NCBI RefSeq assembly: GCF_013334205.1
Contig: NZ_CP054424.1
Location: forward strand, 1,322,001-1,386,000
Direction of reading: 5' to 3'
Length of the DNA stretch: 64,000 nucleotides
Source of the DNA: Rhodoferax sp. BAB1
GTDB taxonomy: Bacteria > Pseudomonadota > Gammaproteobacteria > Burkholderiales > Burkholderiaceae_C
In this document: one piece after another, positions 1 to 8,116 of the stretch
Numbering within the stretch: the first letter of the stretch is position 1
Layout of the letters: every line of letters begins with the position of its first letter
Translations under genes and position numbers: made by a program
Notes under the pieces: model-generated
The model's input: only the letters and a program-made list of their open reading frames with translations
The model's database searches: none
What the model was told of the DNA's origin: nothing

Positions 1-2
1 GG

Positions 3-311
3 CGCGGTGCCCCGATGGTGGTGGGCATGCTGTGGGCCCTGCTGCCCTGCGGCCTCCTGTACTCGGCGCTGCTGGTGGCGGCCATGACGGGCAGCGCTGT
101 CGAGGGTGCGGCAGTCATGGCCCTGTTTGCCACGGGCACGGCGGTCTCCATGCTGGCGGGCCCCTGGCTCTGGCTGCGCCTGCGTGGCAGCGGCTCGGGC
201 GACTGGGGGGTGCGCCTGGCTGGCCTCGCACTGGCCGCGAGTTCGGCCTGGGCGCTGTGGATGGGCCTGGTGCATGACACCGCACCGTGGTGTGTCACGC
301 CGGCCGGCTGA
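3..311 (+). CDS. C-terminal part of a TauE/SafE-like small membrane protein (5' end outside window)
   Basis: The frame is open from the first bases of the window and closes at the stop at 309-311, so only about the last 102 residues are visible. They are strongly hydrophobic, with about three membrane segments. The run GMLWALLPCGLLYSALL carries the Pro-Cys-Gly turn typical of the short sulfite exporter TauE/SafE-type (also called UreH-like or DsbD-like) membrane proteins. In proteobacteria these often sit beside cytochrome oxidase or metal-handling genes. The upstream neighbours are not visible, so the transported substrate cannot be inferred. It lies 52 bases upstream of the glycosyltransferase gene and is probably unrelated to the polyene locus. 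Confidence 0.7.
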   Translation, partial: RGAPMVVGMLWALLPCGLLYSALLVAAMTGSAVEGAAVMALFATGTAVSMLAGPWLWLRLRGSGSGDWGVRLAGLALAASSAWALWMGLVHDTAPWCVTPAG

Positions 312-363
312 TGTCGCGGCGGGCTGCCCGGTCTGTCATGGTCGTTTGCCATAATCCAGCCCC

Positions 364-1146
364 ATGTCACGTCCCTCCGGCGCCGCGCCTTCGCGCACCC
401 ATCTCGTCCTGATCCCCACCTACAACGCCGGCCCCAAGGTGCTGGAGACCGTGCGCGAGGCCTTGGGCCAGTGGGCCCCGGTGTGGGTGGTGGTGGACGG
501 CAGTACGGATGGCACGGGTGAGCAGCTGCAGGCCCTGGCCCGCAGCGAGCCGAACCTGAAGGTCATGGTGCTGGCACAGAACCAGGGCAAGGGTGCCGCC
601 GTGCTGCACGGGCTGGTGCAGGCCGAGGCCGCCGGCTACACCCACGTGCTGACCATGGACTCCGATGGTCAGCATCCGGCCTGGCTGATCCCGGCCTTCA
701 TGCAGGCTTCACAGGCGCAGCCGGCCTGCATGATCCTGGGCAAGCCGGTGTTCGACGCCAGCGCCCCGGCGCTGCGTGTGCAGGGACGCAAGGTCTCGAA
801 TGCCTGGGCCAACCTGGAGACGCTGTGGATGGGCATCGGCGACTCGCTCTACGGCTTTCGCGTCTACCCGGTCTCGCCGCTGCTGCAGATCATGCGCGGG
901 CAGCGCTGGATGCGCCGTTTCGACTTCGACATCGAAGCGGCAGTGCGCCTGTGCTGGGCCGGCATCTGGCCGGTCAATCTCGATGCGCCGGTCAAGTACC
1001 TGCAGGCCGGGGAGGGCGGTGTCTCGCACTTCAAGTACCTGCGCGACAACGTCCTGCTGACCTGGATGCACACGCGTCTCATGCTGGGTTTTGTGCTGCG
1101 TCTGCCGCTGCTGCTGGCTCGCCGTTTCCGGGGCCGCTCCGGCTGA
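364..1146 (+). CDS. Family 2 glycosyltransferase, polyprenyl-phosphate mannosyltransferase-like
   Basis: A 260-residue GT-A protein. The N-terminal half shows the family pattern: LVLIPTYNAG at about residues 15-24, VVVDGSTDGTG at about 42-52, and the metal-binding LTMDSDGQHP at about 96-105. The C-terminal tail is basic and hydrophobic (LLLARRFRGR), suggesting membrane association. Such enzymes move a sugar from a nucleotide donor to polyprenyl phosphate or a lipid acceptor. It stands first in the forward gene group of an aryl-polyene-type locus, 161 bases before an acyl carrier protein gene. A role in adding the sugar of the final polyene lipid is therefore likely but inferred from position. 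The actual sugar cannot be read from the sequence. Confidence 0.88.
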   Translation: MSRPSGAAPSRTHLVLIPTYNAGPKVLETVREALGQWAPVWVVVDGSTDGTGEQLQALARSEPNLKVMVLAQNQGKGAAVLHGLVQAEAAGYTHVLTMDSDGQHPAWLIPAFMQASQAQPACMILGKPVFDASAPALRVQGRKVSNAWANLETLWMGIGDSLYGFRVYPVSPLLQIMRGQRWMRRFDFDIEAAVRLCWAGIWPVNLDAPVKYLQAGEGGVSHFKYLRDNVLLTWMHTRLMLGFVLRLPLLLARRFRGRSG

Positions 1147-1307
1147 GCACCACCCCCTGGCGCAGGCCTCTCGGCCGGGCTGGACCCGCGCCTATCTGGG
1201 TACAATTTGCACTCCGAGGCGGGACTGCTGGTCGGCCCCGACAAGAATATTCCCTGGGGTGTCTGCTGCCCGCAGACCGCGGGAGCCCACGAGGACATCG
1301 AGCCCAT

Positions 1308-1580
1308 ATGCTGCGTCAGATCATCAAAGACTTCGTCATCCAACAGTTCAACGTGGCCCCGGCCGTGTTCGACCAGCCCGGGCTCCAGGTGGCCGATCTG
1401 GGCCTGGATTCCCTGGGGGTGGTCGAAATGCTGTTCGAGGTCGAGGACCTCTATGGCTTCCAGGTCGAAGATCCCGCGCGCTACAGCAGCATGAGTTTCG
1501 ACGAGATGGTGGCCGACATGGAAGCCACCATCCGGGCGGCCAACCAGGGCCAGATCCCGGTGCCGGTCTCCAAGGCCTGA
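1308..1580 (+). CDS. Acyl carrier protein of the aryl polyene locus
   Basis: A 90-residue carrier protein. The phosphopantetheine attachment site is Ser35 in LGLDSLGVVEM, and the surrounding acidic helix (EMLFEVEDLYGF) fits the ACP fold. The longer open frame beginning at 825 is spurious because it runs inside the glycosyltransferase gene; the ATG at 1308 gives the normal ACP length. A TACAAT hexamer at 1201-1206 could be a -10 box, but I see no good -35 at the right spacing. The ketosynthase gene follows 30 bases later, so the two probably act as a pair. A second ACP lies at the other end of the cluster. Confidence 0.9.
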   Translation: MLRQIIKDFVIQQFNVAPAVFDQPGLQVADLGLDSLGVVEMLFEVEDLYGFQVEDPARYSSMSFDEMVADMEATIRAANQGQIPVPVSKA

Positions 1581-1610
1581 GTGATCGACGCGTCGCGCTG
1601 ACTACGGCCC

Positions 1611-2873
1611 ATGTCTGCTGTCCGCACCGCGCCGCGTGTTGTCGTCACCGGCATCGGCCTGCTGAACCCGCTGGGCCTGACGCGCACCAGCAGTTTCGAG
1701 CGCCTGATCCAGGGCCACAGCGCCATCCGGCCGGCCACGCCGGAGATCACCCGCTGGCTGCCGCAGGCCCTCTCGGCCGATGTCGATCCCGCCTTTGCAC
1801 AGCAACTCGACCGCAACGAGGCTGGCCTGGACCGCGCCACGCAGTTCGCCCTGCTGGCCAGTCGCGAAGCCCTGGCTGACGCCCGGGCGTCTGAATGGGA
1901 TATCAAGCCCGAGCGCGTGGGCGTGTTTGCCGGCATCGGTCTGGGCGGCGCCACCACCGGCGAGGCCCTCTACACCCGCATGCACGAGCAGTTGCAGGCC
2001 GGCCGCAACCCGACGGTGATGCACCCCCTGTCGGTGCCGCGGCTCATGCCCAACGCCGCCACGGCCGCCATCTCGATGGCCCACCAGTTTCGCGGGCCCA
2101 CCCATACCTACAGCGTGGCCTGTTCCTCCTCGGCCATGGCCGTGGGCGAGGCCTGTCGCACCATCCGCCACGGTTATGCCGATGCCATTGTCGCCGTCGG
2201 CGCCGAAGCCATGAATGTGCCGGGTGTCTTCATGGCCTGGAATGCGCTGCGCGTGATGGCCAAGCCCCATGCCGCCGATCCTGCGGCCAGTTGCCGGCCT
2301 TTCGACACACAGCGCAGCGGTTTTGTGCTGGGCGAGGGCGCCGCCGCCCTGGTGCTGGAGACGGCGGAGTCCGCGCTGCGGCGCGGAGCGACGATCTACG
2401 GCGAGATCTGCGGTTATGGCAGCAGCAGCGATGCCCAGCACCTGACCCTGCCCTCCAGCGAAGGCCAGTACCGCGCCATCCGCATGGCGCTGGACGAGGC
2501 GGGCATGGGACCGGCTGCCATCCATTACCTGAATGCCCATGGCACGGCCACCGATGCCGGCGATGTGGTGGAGAGCGAGACCATACGCCAGGTGTTTGGC
2601 GACCATGCCGACCGCCTGCCGGTCAGCTCCACCAAGTCCCAGCACGGGCACCTGATCGGCGCGGCTGGCGCCACGGAATTCGCCATCAGCCTGCTGGCCA
2701 TGCAAAGCGGCATCATTCCGCCGACGGCTTTTCTGGAGAACCCCGATCCGCGTTGCACCCTGGACTACGTGCCGCGGCAGGCGCGCCACGGCCAGACCCT
2801 GGGGGCCGTGATGTCGAACTCCTTCGCCTTCGGCGGCAGCAATGTCTCGCTGATCGCACGCCAGTACGCATGA
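1611..2873 (+). CDS. Beta-ketoacyl-ACP synthase (FabF-like) of the aryl polyene locus
   Basis: A 420-residue elongating ketosynthase. The thiolase-fold Cys-His-His triad is complete: Cys171 in YSVACSSSAM, His310 in NAHGTATDAG and His347 in SQHGHLIGAAG. It condenses malonyl-ACP with the growing chain in a type II (discrete enzyme) system. Its length matches FabF/KS-alpha proteins. The stop overlaps the start of the next gene (ATGA at 2870-2873), showing translational coupling to the dehydratase. A second full ketosynthase and a short KS-like partner are encoded on the other strand, which is the set expected for iterative polyene synthesis. The division of labour between the two full synthases cannot be told from sequence. 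Confidence 0.93.
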   Translation: MSAVRTAPRVVVTGIGLLNPLGLTRTSSFERLIQGHSAIRPATPEITRWLPQALSADVDPAFAQQLDRNEAGLDRATQFALLASREALADARASEWDIKPERVGVFAGIGLGGATTGEALYTRMHEQLQAGRNPTVMHPLSVPRLMPNAATAAISMAHQFRGPTHTYSVACSSSAMAVGEACRTIRHGYADAIVAVGAEAMNVPGVFMAWNALRVMAKPHAADPAASCRPFDTQRSGFVLGEGAAALVLETAESALRRGATIYGEICGYGSSSDAQHLTLPSSEGQYRAIRMALDEAGMGPAAIHYLNAHGTATDAGDVVESETIRQVFGDHADRLPVSSTKSQHGHLIGAAGATEFAISLLAMQSGIIPPTAFLENPDPRCTLDYVPRQARHGQTLGAVMSNSFAFGGSNVSLIARQYA

Positions 2874-3382
2874 GCGAAACGCTCAACTACCCGATCGAAC
2901 TCGATGCGGCGGGCGTCTACCGCCTGCTGCCGCACCGGGGCGATATGCAGCTGATCGAGGCCCTCACGGTGCTGGACCATGATCATTTCCAGGCCAGCGC
3001 GCGCTGGTCTGAGGATGGTGCCATCCTGCGTGGCCACTTTCCCGGCCTGCCGCTGGTACCCGGCGTGATGCTGGTCGAGCTGGTGGCTCAGGTGGCCGGT
3101 GCCGGCATGCGGGCGGGCTCCCCGGCGGCGCGTCGCCTGGAAGGCGATTACCTGGGTTTGCTGGCCGGTATCCGCAAATGCAGCTTCAAGCGCCCGGTGT
3201 TGCCGCGTGAAACCGTCCTGGTGGATGTGCGCACGCGGCCCATGTCGGAAACGGCAGCGGCGGTGTCGGCCCTGCTCAGCGTGGGCGGCGAGGAAGCGGC
3301 CCAGATCGAGATCCTGGTGATCAACTCCCCGCGCCAGGCGGTTCTGGAAGGCCTGGCCGGCCTCGTCCAGCGCAGCGCCTGA
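2870..3382 (+). CDS. FabZ-like 3-hydroxyacyl-ACP dehydratase (hotdog fold)
   Basis: A 170-residue hotdog protein. It has the FabZ-type signatures LLPHRGDMQLIEAL (about residues 17-30) with the catalytic His, and GHFPGLPLVPGVMLVE (about 60-75). It would remove water from the 3-hydroxyacyl-ACP intermediate to create each double bond. Its ATG at 2870 overlaps the ketosynthase stop by four bases. The much longer frame starting at 1895 is a shadow of the ketosynthase. It converges with the acyltransferase gene, with only 10 bases between the two stops. The locus encodes three hotdog proteins; this is the most FabZ-like. Confidence 0.9.
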   Translation: MSETLNYPIELDAAGVYRLLPHRGDMQLIEALTVLDHDHFQASARWSEDGAILRGHFPGLPLVPGVMLVELVAQVAGAGMRAGSPAARRLEGDYLGLLAGIRKCSFKRPVLPRETVLVDVRTRPMSETAAAVSALLSVGGEEAAQIEILVINSPRQAVLEGLAGLVQRSA

Positions 3383-3392
3383 GCTGCGGGCT

Positions 3393-4166
3393 TCAGTCTT
3401 TCGGCGGCAGTTCGCTGCGGAAATAGCTGTCCAGCTCGCTCAGCGCCTGGGCCGTGACCGCCGGCGGCTCGAAGCGCCGGCCCAGGCGGGCCCGGATGGT
3501 GAGGGGCAGGACAGGCGGGGTGAACAGGCCCCAGTGCTTGCCCAGATAAGGCGTGGAAAACTCGAGGATGACCGCCTGCATGGGCACCTGGCTTTTCTTC
3601 GACATCAGAATGCAGGCGCTGGAGAGGCCGCTGATGGGGAACTCGCGGCTGCGTCCGCCTTCCGGGAACAGGATGAAATGGGCGCCATGCGCCAGTTCAC
3701 GGCAGGCGCCTTCGATCATGCGGCGCGGGTCTTCGTTGCTGACGTACCTGGCCATGCGCGCGCCCACGCCATAGAGGGGGTTGTGCAGCAGGCTGGCCTT
3801 GAGCACGCAGGTGGCCTTGGACGAGCAGCTCAGCAGCATGACCGCGTCGAGCAGGGAGGGGTGGTTGGCGATGATGATCAGCGGCCCTTCGTCCTGCAGG
3901 CCATCCAGTTCACGCAGATCGGTTCGGATCTGGCAGACCCAGTGCAGGGTCCAGAGATAGGCCCGGAAGCCGAAACGGATGATGCGGCGTGAAACCGCGC
4001 GGTGCCAGCGGCGCGGCAGCGTGATGAAGAGCAGCAGGAACAGCGGGATCGACAGCAGGCATATCACCGCGAGCAGGCCGAGCCCGAAAACCATCACAAA
4101 AACTTCGTAGAGTCGCCACAGCGGGTTGCCGGATCGTCGCGATTGCATAGACAGAGTTGGTACCAT
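3393..4166 (-). CDS. 1-acyl-glycerol-3-phosphate acyltransferase (PlsC/LPLAT) family protein
   Basis: A 257-residue membrane acyltransferase. The N-terminus has a strong hydrophobic segment (about residues 22-50). The LPLAT motifs follow: NHPSLLDAVML (the HxxxxD catalytic pair) and FPEGGRSR (phosphate-binding region). It moves an acyl group onto a lysophospholipid or glycerol-type acceptor at the inner membrane. Acyltransferases of this kind are a regular member of aryl polyene clusters, where they are thought to join fatty or polyene chains to the lipid part. It is divergent from the PAP2 phosphatase gene, and the starts are only 26 bases apart. An alternative Met at 4148 would shorten it by six residues. 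Confidence 0.88.
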   Translation of the reverse strand: MVPTLSMQSRRSGNPLWRLYEVFVMVFGLGLLAVICLLSIPLFLLLFITLPRRWHRAVSRRIIRFGFRAYLWTLHWVCQIRTDLRELDGLQDEGPLIIIANHPSLLDAVMLLSCSSKATCVLKASLLHNPLYGVGARMARYVSNEDPRRMIEGACRELAHGAHFILFPEGGRSREFPISGLSSACILMSKKSQVPMQAVILEFSTPYLGKHWGLFTPPVLPLTIRARLGRRFEPPAVTAQALSELDSYFRSELPPKD

Positions 4167-4192
4167 TGCCCAGAAGACAGCGATTATTGACC

Positions 4193-4858
4193 ATGCCTCT
4201 TTCCCGACAGTCCCCGGCGCGCGAATTGAACCGCTTGTTCTGGCGTCTGTGGTGGCTCAAGGCGTCAGGCATCACGGTTTTCATCTGGGTATTTTTCATC
4301 GCCTATTTTTTCCTGCTGCGTTATCCGCATGCGCAGGTGACCACCATGCCGCTGAGCTGGCTGGACACGGCCATCCCCATGCAGTGGTGGGCCTGGATTC
4401 CCTATCTTTCGCTCTGGTTCTATACGGGCCTGCCGCCAGCCATCACGCCAGGCCTGCGTCCGCTGATCTACTACGGTGTGGCCGTGGCCGCAGTCTGTGG
4501 GCTGGGCCTGCTCTGTTTCTACCTCTGGCCCACGGCCATCCCGCCCTTTGAGCGACCGCCGGGCGCCAGTCTGGCCCTCCTGGAGGGCGTGGACATGGCG
4601 GGCAATGCCTGTCCCTCGCTGCACGTGGCCATTGCGGTGTATTCGGCGATCTGGTTGCACGCGCAACTGCGGGGCGTGGAGGCCGGCCGGGGCTGGCATC
4701 GGCTCAACTGGGGCTGGTGTCTGCTCATCGTCTATTCGACGCTGGCAACCAAGCAGCACGTGCTGCTCGATGTGCTGGGCGGGGTGCTGCTGGGGGCGGT
4801 CGGCGCCTGGCTGGCCCTGGCCGGCTATCGGCGCTGCTTCGGCGGGTTCAGGGCCTAG
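4193..4858 (+). CDS. PAP2-superfamily membrane phosphatase
   Basis: A 221-residue integral membrane protein with about six hydrophobic segments. The PAP2/inositolphosphotransferase-type motifs are NACPSLHVA (PSxH) at about 138-146 and TKQHVLLDVLGG (HxxxD) at about 188-199, with a weaker PPFERPPG first motif. The family hydrolyses or transfers lipid phosphates such as phosphatidate or undecaprenyl pyrophosphate. I chose the ATG at 4193, since the frame's earlier ATG at 4157 overlaps the divergent acyltransferase. The gene converges tail-to-tail with the ketoreductase, overlapping by four bases. Within a polyene-lipid locus it could release phosphate from a lipid-linked sugar or phosphatidate. 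This is not a standard APE core gene that I recall. Confidence 0.8.
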   Translation: MPLSRQSPARELNRLFWRLWWLKASGITVFIWVFFIAYFFLLRYPHAQVTTMPLSWLDTAIPMQWWAWIPYLSLWFYTGLPPAITPGLRPLIYYGVAVAAVCGLGLLCFYLWPTAIPPFERPPGASLALLEGVDMAGNACPSLHVAIAVYSAIWLHAQLRGVEAGRGWHRLNWGWCLLIVYSTLATKQHVLLDVLGGVLLGAVGAWLALAGYRRCFGGFRA

Positions 4859-5574
4859 ATCATCCCGCCGTTGACCGAGATCACCTGACCGGTGATGTAG
4901 GCCGCGGGCTCCGAGGCCAGGAAACTGACCAGGGCGGCCACTTCCTCGGGGCGTCCGGCGCGTTTCATGGGCACCAGCTGCTTGATCGATTCGGCGTCGA
5001 AGGCGTCCTTGCTCATGTCCGACGTGATGATGCCGGGCGCGACCGCGTTGACCGTGATGCCGCGGCTGGCCAGCTCCTGTGCCAGCGACTTGCTGGCCGC
5101 GTGCAGGCCGCTCTTGGCCGCCGCGTAATTGGTCTGCCCGCGGTTGCCGGTGATGCCGGCAATGGAGGTGATCGTGATGATGCGGCCCCAGCGCGTGCGG
5201 ATCATGGGCATCGTCAATGGCTGGGTGACGTGGAAGAAGCTGTTGAGCGAGACGTCGATCACGCGGTGCCACTGCGCGCTGCTCATGCCGGGGAAGACCG
5301 CGTCATCGTGCATGCCGGCGTTGTTGACCAGCACCTGGATGGGCTGCTGCGCCACGAGGGGTTCGAGTGCCGCGCGCGTTGCCGCCTCGTCGGCCACATC
5401 GAAGGTGACGGTGCTGGCCGATCCGCCCGCGGCCACGATGTCGGCGCGCAGCTGTTCGGCGGCGGCCGCATTGCGGTTGGCGTGGATGATGACGTGCAGG
5501 CCGTCGGCCGCCAGCTTGCGGCAGATGGCCGCGCCGATGGCGCCGCTGCCGCCGGTGACGAGTGCGTGTTTCAT
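4855..5574 (-). CDS. 3-oxoacyl-ACP reductase (FabG-like SDR) of the aryl polyene locus
   Basis: A 239-residue short-chain dehydrogenase. The NADP-binding glycine motif is TGGSGAIG at residues 7-14, NNAG lies at 84-87, and the catalytic Ser137, Tyr150 and Lys154 (TSIAG, YAAAK) are all present. It reduces the 3-ketoacyl-ACP formed by the ketosynthases to the hydroxyacyl form. It is the last gene of the long reverse operon, 27 bases after the dehydratase gene. The C-terminal GQVISVNGGMI is typical of FabG. It is assigned to the polyene pathway rather than housekeeping fatty acid synthesis by its context, since no fabD, acpP or fabF housekeeping set is adjacent. Confidence 0.94.
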   Translation of the reverse strand: MKHALVTGGSGAIGAAICRKLAADGLHVIIHANRNAAAAEQLRADIVAAGGSASTVTFDVADEAATRAALEPLVAQQPIQVLVNNAGMHDDAVFPGMSSAQWHRVIDVSLNSFFHVTQPLTMPMIRTRWGRIITITSIAGITGNRGQTNYAAAKSGLHAASKSLAQELASRGITVNAVAPGIITSDMSKDAFDAESIKQLVPMKRAGRPEEVAALVSFLASEPAAYITGQVISVNGGMI

Positions 5575-5601
5575 GCGGTGTCCAGTGCGGGTGGAAAGGG
5601 A

Positions 5602-6057
5602 TCAGGCCAGGCTGGCGTCGAGCATGACGCTGGCGCGACCGCTCAGCACGGTGGCGCCCGCCGCTTCGAGGCGGAAGCTGTAGAGCAGGGTGTTGCCGTC
5701 GCCCGAGAGCCGCTGGGCCAGCACGTGCAGTTCGGGCGGCAGCGTGTCGAGTCGCGGAGCATGCCACTGCACGTCGCGCACGCTGGCCAGGAAACCGGCG
5801 GCTGGCGCGCGGTCGCTGCCGGCCAGCAGGGCGCCGTGCACGGCCATGGCCTGGGCCGCGTACTCGATGCCGTTGGCCATGCCCAGGCTGCCGTGCGCGC
5901 GCAGCGGGTGGTCGGCCCGGGTGTGGCTGCTGGCACGGCAGACGATGTGCCCGGCATCCCACTGCAGCACTGCATCGAGCAGGCACATGCTGCCCTGGTG
6001 CGGGATGCGCGCCGCGATCCAGGCGTGGTCAGGCAGCGTACCGGATGTCGACATCAA
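5602..6057 (-). CDS. Hotdog-fold dehydratase, APE-cluster type (3-hydroxylacyl-ACP dehydratase)
   Basis: A 151-residue hotdog protein. It contains IPHQGSMCLLDAVLQWD near residues 18-34, which parallels the LPHRxxMxLLD catalytic region of FabZ/FabA, and the helix GMANGIEYAAQAMAVHGAL with a Glu at the expected helix position. It resembles the second dehydratase found in aryl polyene clusters. It probably forms a heteromeric or alternative dehydratase with one of the other hotdog proteins. Its start overlaps the end of the upstream gene by 29 bases, which supports cotranscription. The exact partner and chain-length preference are unknown. Confidence 0.82.
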   Translation of the reverse strand: MMSTSGTLPDHAWIAARIPHQGSMCLLDAVLQWDAGHIVCRASSHTRADHPLRAHGSLGMANGIEYAAQAMAVHGALLAGSDRAPAAGFLASVRDVQWHAPRLDTLPPELHVLAQRLSGDGNTLLYSFRLEAAGATVLSGRASVMLDASLA

Positions 6058-6829
6058 GGGCCATCCCGTCGAGGTAGTCCAGGCTCACCCGGCCGCTACG
6101 GCCTTGCGCCAGGTGCTGCAGCAAGGGCAGGCAACGCGCCGCAGGGACGCTGTGCCGCATGGCTTCCAGCGCGGGATCCGGCAGGCGGCTGGGTTCCTGG
6201 CGGCCCAGGCTCAGGCGCAGCGTGGCCGCGTGGGCGGCTACCGGAGCGGGGCTGAGCACCAGGCCCACGCCGAAGGGGTAGGGGATGCCGCGCACCTGGC
6301 CCAGGGGATCGGGGTAGGGGCTGTCGTAGGCCAGCAGCAGGCAGGCCTCGCCTGCACTCACGACCTGGGAGGCGGCTTCCAGCAGGCCGGCGGCAAAGGA
6401 GCCGTCGTAGGCGCACAGGCTGGTGGACGTGGCCCGGCAGGCCGTGGCGATGCCCCAGTAGCCCGAGGGGGCGTTGTGCACCGAGTTGTGGAAACGCGTG
6501 GGCGAGACCGCCCGGTCGGCCGAGGCCAGGGTTTCCAGGATGGCGTGGCAGTTGTCGCAGTCGCCGCCGGTCGAGGTGAAGACCGAGCGCAGGCGGGCCG
6601 GGTCGGCCCCGGCCTGGCGGATGGCGTCGAAACCCGCGGCGAAGGCCAGTTTGATCGACACGCCGGCACGCCGGCGCTCGGCCGGCGGCAGGGCCTCTGC
6701 GGGCGGCAGGCTGATGGGCGTCATGCCGAAGGGCATGCGCCCGGCCAGCACCTCGGCGGCCTGCTGCCAGCCGGACAGGCCGGGGCCGTAGACCCCGACG
6801 CCCTGCACGTGCACTTGCAGCTGACTCAT
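6029..6829 (-). CDS. Short beta-ketoacyl-synthase-like protein (chain-length partner type)
   Basis: A 266-residue protein that matches only the N-terminal half of a ketosynthase, the size of the 'beta-ketoacyl synthase chain length factor' proteins of aryl polyene clusters. GIATACRATSTSLCAYDGSF aligns with the active-site Cys region, but the C-terminal half with the two His residues is absent, so it should not condense on its own. It likely pairs with a full ketosynthase and helps set polyene length. I chose the ATG at 6829 because GAAGG lies seven bases upstream. An upstream ATG at 6892 overlaps the preceding stop and would add 21 residues unlike the family. Confidence 0.8.
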   Translation of the reverse strand: MSQLQVHVQGVGVYGPGLSGWQQAAEVLAGRMPFGMTPISLPPAEALPPAERRRAGVSIKLAFAAGFDAIRQAGADPARLRSVFTSTGGDCDNCHAILETLASADRAVSPTRFHNSVHNAPSGYWGIATACRATSTSLCAYDGSFAAGLLEAASQVVSAGEACLLLAYDSPYPDPLGQVRGIPYPFGVGLVLSPAPVAAHAATLRLSLGRQEPSRLPDPALEAMRHSVPAARCLPLLQHLAQGRSGRVSLDYLDGMALDVDIRYAA

Positions 6830-6888
6830 TTGAATACCTTCGTCCTGGCGGACTGCGGTGCGAGCGTCTGCTGGCGGCCGTGCGACGC

Positions 6889-8085
6889 TCATGCCTCGAC
6901 CCTCGACAGCACCATGCTGCAGTTGCTGCCGCCAAAACCGAAGGAGTTGCTCAGGACATGGCGCAGGGGCTGTTCCAGATTGCTCAGCAGGTAGCGGGAC
7001 TGCAGCTTCGGGTCCAGCGTCTCGGTGCCGCAACCGCCCGGGGCCAGGCCGTGTTGCAGGGCCAGCGCGCAGATGACCGCTTCGATGCCACCGGCCGCGC
7101 CGAGCGTGTGGCCGGTGTGGCCCTTGGTGGAGCTGCTGGGGGTGGCCGTGCCGAACATGGCACTCACGGCCTTGTCTTCGGCCGCGTCGTTGCTGGGCGT
7201 GGCCGTGCCGTGCAGGTTGATGTAGTCGATCTGCGAAGGCTGCAGGCCGGCCATGGCCAGCGCCTGCTGCATGGCCGCGCGTGCGCCCAGGCCTTCGGGG
7301 TGGGGAGAAGACATGTGGTGCGCATCGCTGGATTCACCGATACCGCTCATGACGATGGCACCGGGCGCTGCCCGCTCGGTCCGCTCGACCAGGGCAAAGG
7401 CGGCGGCCTCGCCGATGGAGATGCCGTCGCGCCCGGCGTCAAAGGGGCGGCAGGGCCGGGCCGAGACCAGTTGCAGGGAGTTGAAGCCGTAGAGGGTGGT
7501 CAGGCAGAGCGAGTCGACCCCGCCGACGATGGCCGCATCGATCAGGCCGCAGTCCATCAGACGCTGCGCGTTGCCGAAGACCTTGGCGCTCGACGAGCAG
7601 GCGGTCGAGACGACAAAGGCCGGTCCCGTGAGGCCGAAATAGGAGCGCACGAAATCGGCCACCGAGTAGCTGTTGTGCGTGTGCTGGTAGTCCAGCGGCA
7701 CGGTGAAGGCGCCGGTGGCCGCATCGCGCTGGCGATAGGCCAGCTCGGAACTCAGGATGCCCGAGGTGCTGGTGCCCAGGAACACGCCGATGCGCTCCGC
7801 GCCGTGGCGCTGCATGGCCTCGCGCACGGCCAGGACGAAATCGTCCTGTTCCAGGCCCCACTGGGCCAGGCGGTTGTTGCGGCAGTCGAAAGCGGCCAGG
7901 TCCTCGCGCAGCCTGAAGTCGTCCAGGCCCTGCACCTCGCCCAGGCAGGTGTCGAGGTCCACCGTTTCCCAGCGCGTGGACCGCACGCCGCTGCGCTGCT
8001 GGCGCAGGGCCTCCAGCGTCGGTGCGAGTCCGGCGCCCAGGGCGCTGGTCATGGTGTAGGCGGAGAGGTGGAGCGGCGACGGCAT
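6889..8085 (-). CDS. Beta-ketoacyl-ACP synthase (second full ketosynthase of the locus)
   Basis: A 398-residue elongating ketosynthase with an intact triad: Cys163 in VSTACSSSAK, His292 in NLHGTATPSND and His326 in KGHTGHTLGAAG. It belongs to the FabB/FabF-type branch seen in aryl polyene operons. It is encoded directly upstream of the short KS-like protein, so the two may form a heterodimer like the KS/chain-length-factor pairs of type II polyketide systems. The N-terminus begins directly with the KS fold and needs no earlier start. Roles relative to the forward-strand ketosynthase (initiation versus elongation) are open. Confidence 0.93.
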   Translation of the reverse strand: MPSPLHLSAYTMTSALGAGLAPTLEALRQQRSGVRSTRWETVDLDTCLGEVQGLDDFRLREDLAAFDCRNNRLAQWGLEQDDFVLAVREAMQRHGAERIGVFLGTSTSGILSSELAYRQRDAATGAFTVPLDYQHTHNSYSVADFVRSYFGLTGPAFVVSTACSSSAKVFGNAQRLMDCGLIDAAIVGGVDSLCLTTLYGFNSLQLVSARPCRPFDAGRDGISIGEAAAFALVERTERAAPGAIVMSGIGESSDAHHMSSPHPEGLGARAAMQQALAMAGLQPSQIDYINLHGTATPSNDAAEDKAVSAMFGTATPSSSTKGHTGHTLGAAGGIEAVICALALQHGLAPGGCGTETLDPKLQSRYLLSNLEQPLRHVLSNSFGFGGSNCSMVLSRVEA

Positions 8086-8116
8086 GGGGGACAGGGGAGG
8101 GGCGGGAGAGCCGGGA

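Noticed and set aside
1895..3382. A 495-codon frame that would fuse sequence over the ketosynthase to the dehydratase
   Set aside because: The first 325 codons are out of frame with the ketosynthase and have no domain. The real dehydratase starts at 2870.
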